Positions 8,192 through 17,742 are shown, counted from the first letter of the stretch. The stretch is 64,000 nt of DNA from CAZUTK01 sp964623265 (GCA_964623265.1 CAZUTK010000005.1:1-64000); one strand, 5' to 3'. Notes: generated from the letters alone by a model not told the origin. Numbers and translations are program-made.

Positions 8192-9733
8192 ATGGCATCC
8201 CTGAATGAACAGACCACCGTTCAGACTGAAAGAGAAAAGCCACGCGACGCTGTGGAATCCTCTCGTTCGTTCAACTTGCAGGTCATCGCGAAGAAGTTGG
8301 ATTGGAAGAGAGGGTTCTTCATTTTTTTGGGTCTGGCGCTTTTCTTGGCGGTTTATTGCGCGCCGCCTTTTGCGGATGCTGTAGATCCTCAGGGAAAGCA
8401 TTTCGTCCTCTCTCAGGAAGGGAAAGCCGCATTGGGGCTCTTCCTGCTGGCTTCCACCTGGTGGATTTTCGAGGTGGTTCCGATCGGCGTGACGGGGATC
8501 CTCATCGGAGTTGTGCAGGCGCTGTTTCTCATCCGCAAAGCGGACGTCGCGTTCAGCAATTTCTTCGATCCGTCGGTCTGGTTCATCTTCGCTTCGCTGG
8601 TCATCGGCAGGACCTTTACTAAAAGCGGGCTGACGCAGCGTATGGCGTATAATATGCTGGTGATGGTCGGCGAGAAGACCAGCATGATCTATCTGGGGTG
8701 TTTTGCGCTGATCGCGCTGCTCACGCTGCTGATGGCTCACACCGCCGTAGCCGCCACGGTCTATCCGCTTCTGGCGGCGATTTATTCCTTGTATCAGGAG
8801 GACAACCAGCCCACCCGTTTCGGCAAGGGGTTGTTCATCGGGATGGCGTTCGTGGCTGGGGCCGGCAGCATCGTGACGCTGTTGGGCGCCGCTCGCGGCG
8901 CCGTCGCCATCGGCTTCTTCAAGGATATGGCGGGACGGGAGATTTCGTTTGCGGAGTACACCTATTACCAGCTCCCCATCGGATGGATTATGGTTCTGCT
9001 GCTTTGGGCGTTTTTCATGATCTTCTTCAAGCCAGAGCGGAAGACCATCCCGGGACTGCGCGAACGGGCGAGAGGGCTGGCGGCACGGCTGGGTCCGATG
9101 AAGAAGGTGGAATGGCAGACTCTGATCATCGTTCTGGCGGCGATTCTCATTCTCAGCCTGAGGTCTTTTATACCCGCCTTGATGCCGTTGGACAAGACGG
9201 GCATCATTCTGGTGACCACGCTGCTATTTTTCCTTCTGAAGATTCTGACGCTGCAGGATCTGGAGGAGATTCCTTGGAACATCATATTGCTTTTTGGCGG
9301 AGCGATGAGCATCGGCTTTTGCCTCTGGCAGACGGGGGCGGCAAGCTGGCTGGCTGTGCATTGGTTGACTTTGTTCCAACATGCGCACTGGTTTCTCTTC
9401 ATCATGGGCATCGCCTTTTTCGTGTTGATCATGACCAATTTCATTATGAATGTGGCGGCGATCGCCATTTCGATGCCGATCGCTCTGGTGATCGCTCCCT
9501 ACCTTGGTGTAGCGCCGGAAATCGTGCTCTTCGCTTCCCTGGTGACGGCGGGTATGCCCTTTATGTTGTTGATCGGGGCGGCGCCCAACGCCATAGCCTA
9601 CGAGAGCAGACAATTCACATCTGCTGAATTTTTGCGCGCCGGGATCGTCGCCAGCGTCTTGCTCCTGCTGGTGTTGGGAGTATTCATTCTGGTGATCTGG
9701 CCTCTGATGGGGATGCCGGTTCTGGCGAAGTGA
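8192..9733 (+). CDS. SLC13/DASS-family anion transporter
   Basis: A 513-residue membrane protein with about 12 hydrophobic segments and a soluble N-terminus of about 40 residues. The overall pattern is that of the divalent anion:sodium symporter (DASS/SLC13/CitT) family, which moves di- and tricarboxylates or sulfate. The two SNT motifs that bind sodium and substrate in VcINDY-type proteins are diverged: AHT at 182-184 and MNV at 419-421. Ion coupling and substrate therefore cannot be assigned. A C4-dicarboxylate is plausible because a fumarate-reductase-like operon precedes it. First gene of the signalling operon; the sensor kinase starts 36 bases downstream. Confidence 0.8.
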   Translation: MASLNEQTTVQTEREKPRDAVESSRSFNLQVIAKKLDWKRGFFIFLGLALFLAVYCAPPFADAVDPQGKHFVLSQEGKAALGLFLLASTWWIFEVVPIGVTGILIGVVQALFLIRKADVAFSNFFDPSVWFIFASLVIGRTFTKSGLTQRMAYNMLVMVGEKTSMIYLGCFALIALLTLLMAHTAVAATVYPLLAAIYSLYQEDNQPTRFGKGLFIGMAFVAGAGSIVTLLGAARGAVAIGFFKDMAGREISFAEYTYYQLPIGWIMVLLLWAFFMIFFKPERKTIPGLRERARGLAARLGPMKKVEWQTLIIVLAAILILSLRSFIPALMPLDKTGIILVTTLLFFLLKILTLQDLEEIPWNIILLFGGAMSIGFCLWQTGAASWLAVHWLTLFQHAHWFLFIMGIAFFVLIMTNFIMNVAAIAISMPIALVIAPYLGVAPEIVLFASLVTAGMPFMLLIGAAPNAIAYESRQFTSAEFLRAGIVASVLLLLVLGVFILVIWPLMGMPVLAK

Positions 9734-9769
9734 CAGTTCGCTTACGGCGGGATAACTGCGCATATCGGG

Positions 9770-11452
9770 ATGGCGGAAGAATCGAAAAACACCGCGACGG
9801 CGGGCGGCAGGATCCTCCGGGATCGGTATTATCGGGAACTGCTGCGCAAGAATCTGTTGCGTCTGGCGTTCACCTATCTCGCCCCTCTCGTTCTCCTGAC
9901 CATCTATTTTTACGCGCAATATGTGAATATATCCCGGGAGAGCCGGGCGCACCATCTGAAATCCGTGGCGGAGCATCAGGCGAATACTCTGGATCTGTTT
10001 TTGAATGAGCGCGTCGTCAATCTCGCCAATTTGATTGACGATCCCAAGTTGAAGATTCCGCCAACCGGCGGCGCGATGGAAGTGATGCTGCACCAGTTGA
10101 AGAAAAACAGCGATACATTCACGGATGTGGGTTTTTTCGATTCGACCGGCGTGCAGCTCGCCTACGAAGGTCCCTTGCCTTTTTTGGAGAACCGAAATTA
10201 TTCCACGGAACCGTGGTTCGTCCGCTTGCGGGGGAAGGACGATCACTTCATCATTACGGATAACTATCTCGGATTCCGGCAAAAGCCGCATTTCACGATT
10301 GCGGTGAGCCGCGAAATTCAGAATCGCTACGTGGTATTGCGCGCGACGTTGGATCCGCAGAAGTTTTATGAATACGTCATTGCGCAAGAAGGCTTGAGCG
10401 ATGTGGATTTGTCGGTGGTCAACCGCGATGGGATCTATCAATTGGTGTCGCCGAAGATCGGGCTGCCGTTGGAGAGCTCATCGGTAGTGCCGCCGTTGTC
10501 GCCGCGCCTGGGCTGGTTGAATTCCCGCGGGGAAGCGAACTCGGGGGAATTCGCTTACGCCTGGCTGCGGAACGCGGATTGGGCGGTCATCGCCAGACCC
10601 TCTGGAGAGAGCGAAAAGATTCCTCTGTTCAGCAGCCGAATGGGGATTCTAGTCTTTTCCGCCGTGATCATTTTCGGCGTGCTGTCCGTGATCGTCATCC
10701 GTTCGAAGAAGCTGGTGGAGCTGCAGATTGAGAAGGAGATTACCAAGGCGCAGTTCGAACATGCCGCCAAGCTGGCGTCCGTGGGGGAGTTGTCCGCCGG
10801 CATCGCGCACGAGATCAACAATCCGCTGGCGATCATCGCGGAAGAGGTCGGATTGATCAAAGACCTGATGAATCCGGAGTTCAAGACGGGCACCGCCTTC
10901 GAGGATTTAAAGCCTCACCTCGACAACATCCACGACGCGGTCTTCCGTTGTCGCGACATCACCCGCAAGCTGCTGAGTTTCGTGCGCAAGACGGACATCA
11001 AGCTGAAGCCGCACCACATCAATATGTTGATTGACGAAATCGTGGATGCCTTCTGGATACGCGAGATGGAAGTATCCAACATCGTCATAGAGAAGAGATA
11101 CGCCGCGGATCTGCCGGAGATCGTTACGGACGGGAATCAGCTCAAGCAGATCTTTTTGAACATTCTGAATAACGCCGCGGACGCAATCACTCCGCCCGGA
11201 AAGATTACGATATCCACCTCCTATGCGGATGACCACATCTCCGTCGCCATCTCGGATACAGGCAAGGGCATCACTCAGGAACAGATGGAGAAGATTTTTC
11301 TTCCGTTTTATACGACCAAGGAACCGGGGAAGGGCACCGGTTTAGGGCTGTCGGTGAGCTACGGGATCGTGAAGAGTCTGGGGGGGAAGATCCTGGTCGA
11401 AAGCATTCCGGGGAAGGGGAGCGTTTTCACGGTGGTGCTGCCGGTAAAATAG
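9770..11452 (+). CDS. Membrane sensor histidine kinase with periplasmic Cache-like domain
   Basis: A 560-residue kinase. A transmembrane segment at about 29-50 and another at about 288-310 enclose a periplasmic domain of some 235 residues with Cache-like features (GFFDSTGVQLAYEGP, SVVNRDGIY). The cytoplasmic part has an H-box with His347 (AHEINNP), an N-box (NILNNAADAI), a G1 box (DTGKGI) and a TGLGL lid, all intact. It should autophosphorylate on sensing an extracellular ligand and pass phosphate to one or more nearby receivers. No receiver in this operon carries a DNA-binding domain, so targets are likely the receiver-transporter fusion and the single-domain receivers. Confidence 0.85.
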   Translation: MAEESKNTATAGGRILRDRYYRELLRKNLLRLAFTYLAPLVLLTIYFYAQYVNISRESRAHHLKSVAEHQANTLDLFLNERVVNLANLIDDPKLKIPPTGGAMEVMLHQLKKNSDTFTDVGFFDSTGVQLAYEGPLPFLENRNYSTEPWFVRLRGKDDHFIITDNYLGFRQKPHFTIAVSREIQNRYVVLRATLDPQKFYEYVIAQEGLSDVDLSVVNRDGIYQLVSPKIGLPLESSSVVPPLSPRLGWLNSRGEANSGEFAYAWLRNADWAVIARPSGESEKIPLFSSRMGILVFSAVIIFGVLSVIVIRSKKLVELQIEKEITKAQFEHAAKLASVGELSAGIAHEINNPLAIIAEEVGLIKDLMNPEFKTGTAFEDLKPHLDNIHDAVFRCRDITRKLLSFVRKTDIKLKPHHINMLIDEIVDAFWIREMEVSNIVIEKRYAADLPEIVTDGNQLKQIFLNILNNAADAITPPGKITISTSYADDHISVAISDTGKGITQEQMEKIFLPFYTTKEPGKGTGLGLSVSYGIVKSLGGKILVESIPGKGSVFTVVLPVK

Positions 11453-11481
11453 AGAAGAAGAAATAAAGGGAGAGGCCGGTT

Positions 11482-12057
11482 ATGGCATTGGAGAGAGTGA
11501 AAGATATCATGTTGTCTCTGGACGACTACGCCGTCGTGGGGATGGAAGCCACGATGGTGGATGCGTTGTGCGCTCTGGAGGCGGCGCAGAAGAAACTTCC
11601 GCCGGATCGCCAGCCCCATCGCGCCGTTCTGGTGGTGGACGACAAGGGCAACATCGTCGGGAAGTTGGGGCATCTGGCATTCTTGAAGGGACTGGAGCCG
11701 AAATACGACAAGATCGGCGACATCAACGTGCTTTCCCGCGTCGGACTCAGCCAGGAATTCATCAATTCCATGCTGGACAATCTGAGTCTCTGGAAGGAGA
11801 GCTTTGAGGATTACGTGCAGCGGGCTCGCAGGACGAAGGTGAAAGATGTGATGCACTCGGTTGTAGAGAGCATCTCAGAAGACGCGCCGTTAAGCGAAGC
11901 GGTGCATAAACTGGTCATGTATCAGACCCTATCCCTGCTTGTCACTCGGGGCGAAAAGGTCGTTGGGATATTGCGGCTGTCCGATCTCTTTTCCGTGATC
12001 GCGCATATCATTCGGAAGAAAGTTGGCTGCGGTGAAGAAACAAGCCAGGAGAAGTGA
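11482..12057 (+). CDS. Tandem CBS-domain protein
   Basis: A 191-residue soluble protein with two CBS motifs, about residues 5-80 (VKDIMLSLDDYAVVG ... VLVVDDKGNIVGKLG) and about 120-180 (VKDVMHSVVESISED ... VTRGEKVVGILRLSD). CBS pairs usually bind adenine nucleotides and often regulate channels or transporters. Its place between a sensor kinase and a receiver-transporter fusion suggests it reports cell energy to the same transporter. Start follows a GGGAGAGG Shine-Dalgarno; the next gene starts four bases after the stop, so translation is probably coupled. Confidence 0.8.
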   Translation: MALERVKDIMLSLDDYAVVGMEATMVDALCALEAAQKKLPPDRQPHRAVLVVDDKGNIVGKLGHLAFLKGLEPKYDKIGDINVLSRVGLSQEFINSMLDNLSLWKESFEDYVQRARRTKVKDVMHSVVESISEDAPLSEAVHKLVMYQTLSLLVTRGEKVVGILRLSDLFSVIAHIIRKKVGCGEETSQEK

Positions 12058-12061
12058 CCCT

Positions 12062-14134
12062 ATGCCGAAAGTGCTGCTAATTGATGATGAGGACAAGTTT
12101 CGGACGTCCCTTGCCGACCGCCTCAAACTGCGAGGATATGCGAACATCGCCTTGAACAGCGGTACGGACGTCGTCAAAATCATCCGCAAGGATCCTGAGA
12201 TTGATGTTGTGGTGCTCGATCGTCAAATGCCGGGCATCAGCGGGGAGCAGGTATTGCGAGAGATCAAGCAATACCGTCCCGAGTTGCAGGTCATTATGCT
12301 GACGGGGTACGGCAGTGTGGCGTCGGCTATGGAAACCGGGCGTCTGGGCGCTTTCGCCTACCTCGAGAAGCCCTGCGATTTCGACCAGTTGATCGAAACG
12401 ATCGAGCGGGCGCGCAAGGACAAGGCGCGTGTGCTGGAGAAATACGAGATCGCTGAAATCCAGAAGGATTCCCTCCTGAAATGGTGCTGGGGCAGACACA
12501 ATTACCGTCCGGGGATCATCCTGTTGGGCGTTCTGATTTTCGCCGCAACGATTCTGATGCCCACTCCGCGCAGGCTGATCGAGATTCTCTCCACTCCGAA
12601 GCGGGCTCAAGTTCTAAATCCCACGACGGGCAAGATGGTGGATGATCCCAGCGATCCGATCACCGGCTATGCGAGTTTCCGGAAGATGAAGGCGGGGGAG
12701 TCCATCGCCGAGTACTACAGTCGTTCCAATAAGCTGGAGAAGACCGTCAGGGACGAATTCGGCAAGAAGGTGGAGGTGCGCACTCTGACCGCGCAGGAAG
12801 CCGCCGTGAAGGCGAAAGTGATGCTGGGGACGCTCTTCGTGGCGGCGCTTTTCTGGGCGACGGGCGCCATTCCCATCGGCATCACCGCGCTGGTGGTGGG
12901 CGTCTCGATGTACTTCATGGGCGTGATGCAGCCGGATGACATTGCACAGGCGTACGCCAAGGATGCGGTGATCTTCATCTTCGGGGTGCTGGCGGTGGCG
13001 ATCGCCATCAGCAAATCCGGTCTGGACAAACGCATCGGGCTATTGCTGCTGGGACCTTCTAAATCGCTGCCGCGATTGATGTTCTTGTTCCTGCCTATGA
13101 TTGGGATCGCCTGTTCCTTCCTCTCGGAACACGCGCTGGTGGCGTTCATCATGCCGCTTTTTATGTTCGTCTACGCAGCTTCCGTGCGGGAGGCGGGGGT
13201 CGAGGAGGACGCGCCTCTTGCGGTGATGCTGGTGCTGTCGCTCTGTTTCGCCGCCAACTGCGGCGGGCCCGGCTCGCCGGCGGCCGGGGGGAGAAACGCC
13301 GTGATGGTGGCGATTCTAAGTGATTACGGGGTGGCGCCGTCTTTCGCGCAGTGGGTGAAATTGGGTCTGCCCTATGTGCCGGTGATGTCGCTGGTCATCG
13401 CCACATACTTTTTTCTCGTATTTCGGGGGAAAATCAAGGCGAAGAAGTTGAATGTCTCCTCGATGGTCAAGCAGGCGGCGGCGAAGATCGGGCCGATGAA
13501 TCGAAATGAATACATCACCGCCGTGATTCTGATCTTGTTGATCACCCTCTGGATCACCGCCAGCGATAAGCTGGGGATGGGCGGTCCAGTGATCCTGGCG
13601 CTGGTGCTCTTGAATATTTTCCGGATCGTCACTTGGGGGGACATCACCAAGATCCACTGGGAAGTCGTGGCGCTGTACGCCAGCGCCAGCGCAATGGGTA
13701 AGGGGCTTGCCGTCACCGGTGCGGCTCTGTTCATGGCGGATGTGTTCGTCGGGTGGTTGCCGGAATTTCTGCGGACCGGTACAGGATTGGCAGTCGCCAG
13801 CAGCATCTTCACAGGGATCACCACTCAGTTTATGAGTGACGGGGCGACGGTATCCGCCATCGGGCCGGTGGTGGTGCCGATGGCGACGCTGACGGGCACG
13901 CACCCTTGGATGGTGGGCTTGGGGGCGGCGTTCGCTTCGTCTTTCGCGCATATGATGATCATCGGCACACCCAACAACGCCATCGCCTTCACGATGGCAA
14001 GAGACCCGGTCACCGGCAAGCAGTTGGTGACATTAGGGGATTTCTTCAAGCATGGCTTTGTCGTCCTGCTGCTATCCTGGGCGGTGCTCTGGATCTGGCT
14101 GTTCTACGGGTACTGGCGCTGGATCGGGTTTTAA
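12062..14134 (+). CDS. Receiver domain fused to an SLC13/DASS transporter
   Basis: A 690-residue fusion in one uninterrupted frame. Residues 1-125 form a complete CheY-like receiver: acidic pair Asp8/Asp9, phosphoacceptor Asp53, Thr81 and Lys103. A linker leads to a transmembrane segment near 160-178, a hydrophilic loop of about 80 residues probably outside the membrane, then a DASS transporter to the end. The SNT motifs are diverged (SEH at 355-357, SDG at 592-594). ATG at 12062 has an AGGAGA site seven bases upstream; a longer TTG start overlaps the CBS gene and lacks one. The arrangement implies transport gated directly by phosphorylation. I know of no standard family with this order. Confidence 0.85.
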   Translation: MPKVLLIDDEDKFRTSLADRLKLRGYANIALNSGTDVVKIIRKDPEIDVVVLDRQMPGISGEQVLREIKQYRPELQVIMLTGYGSVASAMETGRLGAFAYLEKPCDFDQLIETIERARKDKARVLEKYEIAEIQKDSLLKWCWGRHNYRPGIILLGVLIFAATILMPTPRRLIEILSTPKRAQVLNPTTGKMVDDPSDPITGYASFRKMKAGESIAEYYSRSNKLEKTVRDEFGKKVEVRTLTAQEAAVKAKVMLGTLFVAALFWATGAIPIGITALVVGVSMYFMGVMQPDDIAQAYAKDAVIFIFGVLAVAIAISKSGLDKRIGLLLLGPSKSLPRLMFLFLPMIGIACSFLSEHALVAFIMPLFMFVYAASVREAGVEEDAPLAVMLVLSLCFAANCGGPGSPAAGGRNAVMVAILSDYGVAPSFAQWVKLGLPYVPVMSLVIATYFFLVFRGKIKAKKLNVSSMVKQAAAKIGPMNRNEYITAVILILLITLWITASDKLGMGGPVILALVLLNIFRIVTWGDITKIHWEVVALYASASAMGKGLAVTGAALFMADVFVGWLPEFLRTGTGLAVASSIFTGITTQFMSDGATVSAIGPVVVPMATLTGTHPWMVGLGAAFASSFAHMMIIGTPNNAIAFTMARDPVTGKQLVTLGDFFKHGFVVLLLSWAVLWIWLFYGYWRWIGF

Positions 14135-14151
14135 GAGAAAGTGAGAGAAAG

Positions 14152-14640
14152 ATGCCGGACAAAATCAAACTGCTCATCGTGGACGATGAGGTGAAATTTC
14201 TCGATTCCATCGCACAACGTTTGGAGATGCGCGGGCTGCATGTGACCAAGGCGAGCAACGGGCAGGACGCCGTGCAATTCGCCCGCAATCAGAAGTTCGA
14301 TCTGGCGCTGCTCGATCTGAAGATGCCCGGGATGGACGGCAAGCAGGTGCTGGAAATCCTGAAGAAGGAACACAAGCACATCGAGGTCATCATCTTGACG
14401 GGGCACGGATCGCTGGAATCCGCCGTGGAATGCACGAAGCTAGGCGCCTACGGATATCTTCCCAAACCCTATGAGCTCGACAGTCTGCTGGAGATTCTGA
14501 AAGAAGCCTATGAAGCCCGCCTGAAGAAGAAATTCGAGTTCGATCAGGAGAGGATGGAGAAGATTATGAAGCTGGCGACCGGCAGCAGCCCACTGGGTAT
14601 CCTGCGATCTCTGCGGGAACTGGATGATGACGAAAAATAA
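14152..14640 (+). CDS. Single-domain response regulator
   Basis: A 162-residue protein. Residues 1-128 are an intact receiver (Asp11/Asp12, phosphoacceptor Asp55, Thr83, Lys105). The 35-residue tail is charged and helical with no DNA-binding motif; a similar tail (EKIMKL/EKIKKIMGK) ends the receiver at 18813. It lies 17 bases after the receiver-transporter gene. It may be a phosphate sink, a shuttle between kinases, or a protein-protein regulator. Confidence 0.85.
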   Translation: MPDKIKLLIVDDEVKFLDSIAQRLEMRGLHVTKASNGQDAVQFARNQKFDLALLDLKMPGMDGKQVLEILKKEHKHIEVIILTGHGSLESAVECTKLGAYGYLPKPYELDSLLEILKEAYEARLKKKFEFDQERMEKIMKLATGSSPLGILRSLRELDDDEK

Positions 14641-14773
14641 GACATGGGAGCGGCGTTTTTATCGGCAGATCGGAACCCTTCCGGGCTGATGCGAAGTTCA
14701 CTTATTGAGTATGCGGGGCGAGTTCAGGCTCCGATTTCAACCGGCGACGATTTAAAAGACGGGGAGAGGACAG

Positions 14774-16033
14774 ATGGCGGTCATAGCTCTGTTCAGCGGA
14801 TCCTACTGCCACGGCGAAGAGGCGGCGGAAGCCCTGGCGAAAAAACTGGGATATCCGTGTATCGAAAAGCAGGTGCTCGCCGAGACGGCTAGCCGGTACT
14901 CTCTGTCAGCGGACAAGATTCAGAGGGCGATTCAAGGTCCTCCGCCGCTTTTCGCCTCCAAATATCATCGGGAAAGGACGGTGATACTGTCCCGTTTGAA
15001 AGCGGTGCTGGCGGAATTCATCCAGCCGGATCGGGTGATCTGCCATGGGTGTCTGAGCCATCTGATTTCCCGGGACATCACTCATGTCCTGCGGGTGCTC
15101 CTCATCGCCAATCAGGATTACCGCGTGCAGACGGCGATGACCGCCGCGAAACTCTCCCGAAAAGAGGCGGTCAAGCAGATCAAGAAGGACGATGAGGCGA
15201 AGGCGCAGTGGACGCAGTTGTTGTTCGAAAAAGCGCCTTGGGATCCGAGCCTTTACGATATCGTGCTCCCCATGCATGAGACTTCGGTTGAGGAGGCGGT
15301 TCGGATTATCGCCGAAAACAGCGCTAAAGAGGCCGTAGCGACGACTTCGCAATCTCGGCAAGCCGCCGCGGATTTTCTGCTTCAAGCCCGCGTTGAAACG
15401 GCGCTGGGCGAAAAAAGCGACGGGCTGGAAATCCGGTGCACGGACGGGCAGGTTACACTTGTGATCAACAAGACCGTCCTGCGGCTGGATCCATTTCAGG
15501 AAGAAATCCGGCAGATCGCTGCTGCGGTTCCCGGAGTGAGAAAGGTGGAGACGAAAGTGGGTCCGAAGTTCAATCAGCCCAGCATCATCCGCGATGTGGA
15601 TCTCGAGTTGCCGAAGAAGGTTCTTCTGGTGGACGACGAAGTCGAGTTCGTGCATACTCTTTCGGAGCGGTTGCAGACCCGCAATCTGGGATCGTCCGTC
15701 GTGTACGACGGGGAGCAGGCGCTGAATTTCGTCGCCACGGAGGAGCCCGAAGTGATGGTGCTGGATTTGAAGATGCCCGGGATTGACGGCATTGAAGTTC
15801 TGCGCCGGGTCAAGCACGACCATCCCAATGTGGAGGTGATTATCCTGACGGGACACGGATCGGAGCGGGAGGAGGCGTTGGCGAAGGAGCTGGGGGCTTT
15901 TGCTTATCTCCATAAGCCCGTCAACATTGACGTGCTGGCGAAGACGATGAAGGAAGCCTATCGCAGGATCAGCGAGAAGAAGGCGTCCGCGGGCGGTGAA
16001 TCCGGGAAGAGCTCCGCGAATTCGTCATCGTGA
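14774..16033 (+). CDS. Cytidylate kinase-like/BON/receiver fusion protein
   Basis: A 419-residue protein in three parts. Residues 1-190 resemble the cytidylate-kinase-like family (IALFSGSYCHGEEAAEALA, then a helix with EKQVLAETA); the P-loop lacks the GKS/T signature, so catalysis is doubtful. Residues about 195-275 look like a BON domain (V-ALGEKSDGLEIRCTDGQVTL ending VPGVRKVETKV), a fold linked to membrane or lipid binding. Residues about 285-405 are an intact receiver (VLLVDDE, LDLKMPG, LTGHG, HKP). Start has a GGGGAGAGG site. A 133-base gap precedes it, the largest inside the operon. The combination suggests phosphorylation-controlled nucleotide or membrane binding. Confidence 0.75.
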   Translation: MAVIALFSGSYCHGEEAAEALAKKLGYPCIEKQVLAETASRYSLSADKIQRAIQGPPPLFASKYHRERTVILSRLKAVLAEFIQPDRVICHGCLSHLISRDITHVLRVLLIANQDYRVQTAMTAAKLSRKEAVKQIKKDDEAKAQWTQLLFEKAPWDPSLYDIVLPMHETSVEEAVRIIAENSAKEAVATTSQSRQAAADFLLQARVETALGEKSDGLEIRCTDGQVTLVINKTVLRLDPFQEEIRQIAAAVPGVRKVETKVGPKFNQPSIIRDVDLELPKKVLLVDDEVEFVHTLSERLQTRNLGSSVVYDGEQALNFVATEEPEVMVLDLKMPGIDGIEVLRRVKHDHPNVEVIILTGHGSEREEALAKELGAFAYLHKPVNIDVLAKTMKEAYRRISEKKASAGGESGKSSANSSS

Positions 16034-17742
16034 GTCAACCTATGCCTTTCGCATCCGCGCAAAGAGACGATTCCGCCGCCGAGAAATCGGTGCACGGCGA
16101 ACAGACGCGCTACCGTCGGCTGTGGTGGTATTCCGTGATCCTGATGGCGCTGGTTTCGCTGACGCCGCTGGTCATCCTGACCTTCGTCAACATCCACCAG
16201 GCGCAGAAAGCCATCCGCGAGGAGATGCGTTTCCCCATCGCGCGGCTGTTGTCCAATACCAAGAAGGCGCTGGAGTTCGTGATTGCGGAGCGGAAATCCG
16301 CTCTGCGGCTGGTCATCAGCGAAAAAGCATATGAGGAGCTGGCGAGCGATGAGGGGCTGGCGCAGGCTTTCAATAACCTGAAGGAATCGTTCGGCGGGTT
16401 CGTGGATCTCGGGCTGGTGGATGCAGATGGCAATCAGAATTTCTACGTTGGACCCTATGACCTGAAAGGCAAGAACTACCGGGACCAAGCCTGGCTGCAC
16501 GAAGTGCGACTGCGCGACGTGTACGTCAGCGACGTCTTTATGGGCTTCCGGAATTTTCCTCACTTCATCATCGCCGTCAAGCAGAACTCCGCGCGTGGCG
16601 GATCTTACGTCCTGCGCGCGACGATTGATATGCACCTTCTCAACCAGCAGATCACCGCTCTGGATCTGGGACCTTCCAGCGACGTTTTCATCGTCAACGC
16701 CGACGGTATCCTGCAGACCAATTCCCGCTTCCACGGCAAGATTCTCGAACCCTGCACGATCCCGCTTCCCAAGTATTCCGACACCGAAATGATCCAGGAG
16801 TTTACCGAGAAGGGTCAATCTTTTCTTCTGGGCTACGCGTTCATCGAAAAATCGCCGTTCATTCTGATGATCATCCAGAATCAGAAGGATTTGATGCCGA
16901 ACTGGCTCGCCCGCCGGCAGGATCCCTTCTGGTTTCTGGCGGGCAGCAGCGTTCTGATTTTGCTGGTTGTACTGGGGGTTTCCACCTATACGGTGCATCG
17001 GATCCGCAGCGCCGACATCCGCCGGGCGAAGGCGTTTCACAATCTGGAATATACGAACAAGATGGCGTCCATCGGGAGACTCGCCGCCAGCGTGGCGCAT
17101 GAGATCAACAACCCCATCGCCATCATCAATGAGAAAGCCGGATTGCTGAAGGATATGGCGACCCTGACGCCTGATTTCACGCAACGCGAGAAGGTGCTGA
17201 AATTGTTGGATTCCATCCACAATTCGGTGGAACGTGTCAGCACCATCACGCATCGTCTGCTGGGATTTTCCCGGCGGATGAACGCGCACATGGAGCTGAT
17301 TGACCTGCCGTCTTTGCTGAAGGAAGTCCTGAGTTTTCTGGGCAAGGAGCTGAGCCATCGCAACGTTTCCGTCACCTTCGAGGTTCCGGATAATTTTCCG
17401 GCGGTGGAAAGCGACCGCGGGCAACTGCAGCAAGTGTTCCTGAATATCATCAACAATGCGATCGCCGCGATCAAGGAAGGCGGCTGGATCCGATTCACTC
17501 TGCTGGAGGTGGAGGCGGGCGGGGTGGCGGTGAAAATCTGCGACAACGGCACAGGGATTTCCCCGGAGGATCTGAAACACATCTTCGAGCCTTTCTTCTC
17601 CACCAAGGGGGAATTCGGCACAGGACTGGGTCTTTCCATCACCTATGACATCATCAAGAAGCTGGGGGGGGAAATTCAGGTGGAGAGTCAGCTGGGGAAG
17701 GGAACCTGTTTCACAATCTTATTGCCGCGTCAGAAGGCTTAA
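16030..17742 (+). CDS. Membrane sensor histidine kinase, second of the cluster
   Basis: A 570-residue kinase of the same layout as the one at 9770: transmembrane segments near 35-58 and 300-320, a Cache-like periplasmic domain between them, an H-box with His357 (AHEINNP), N-box (NIINNAIAAI), G1 box (DNGTGI) and GTGLGLS. The two paralogues share the phrase pattern of their extracellular domain (Y-YRDQAWLHEVRLRD here). The GTG start overlaps the preceding stop (GTGA), indicating translational coupling; ATG at 16042 is an alternative. Cognate receivers are probably those encoded just upstream and downstream. Confidence 0.82.
   Translation: MSQPMPFASAQRDDSAAEKSVHGEQTRYRRLWWYSVILMALVSLTPLVILTFVNIHQAQKAIREEMRFPIARLLSNTKKALEFVIAERKSALRLVISEKAYEELASDEGLAQAFNNLKESFGGFVDLGLVDADGNQNFYVGPYDLKGKNYRDQAWLHEVRLRDVYVSDVFMGFRNFPHFIIAVKQNSARGGSYVLRATIDMHLLNQQITALDLGPSSDVFIVNADGILQTNSRFHGKILEPCTIPLPKYSDTEMIQEFTEKGQSFLLGYAFIEKSPFILMIIQNQKDLMPNWLARRQDPFWFLAGSSVLILLVVLGVSTYTVHRIRSADIRRAKAFHNLEYTNKMASIGRLAASVAHEINNPIAIINEKAGLLKDMATLTPDFTQREKVLKLLDSIHNSVERVSTITHRLLGFSRRMNAHMELIDLPSLLKEVLSFLGKELSHRNVSVTFEVPDNFPAVESDRGQLQQVFLNIINNAIAAIKEGGWIRFTLLEVEAGGVAVKICDNGTGISPEDLKHIFEPFFSTKGEFGTGLGLSITYDIIKKLGGEIQVESQLGKGTCFTILLPRQKA

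Noticed and set aside
12023..12061. TTG start extending the receiver-transporter upstream
   Set aside because: Overlaps the CBS gene and lacks a Shine-Dalgarno; ATG 12062 has AGGAGA at proper spacing and begins at the receiver fold.
15958..17580. 540-codon frame opposite the second sensor kinase
   Set aside because: Shadow of the kinase; arginine/histidine-rich composition and no domain.
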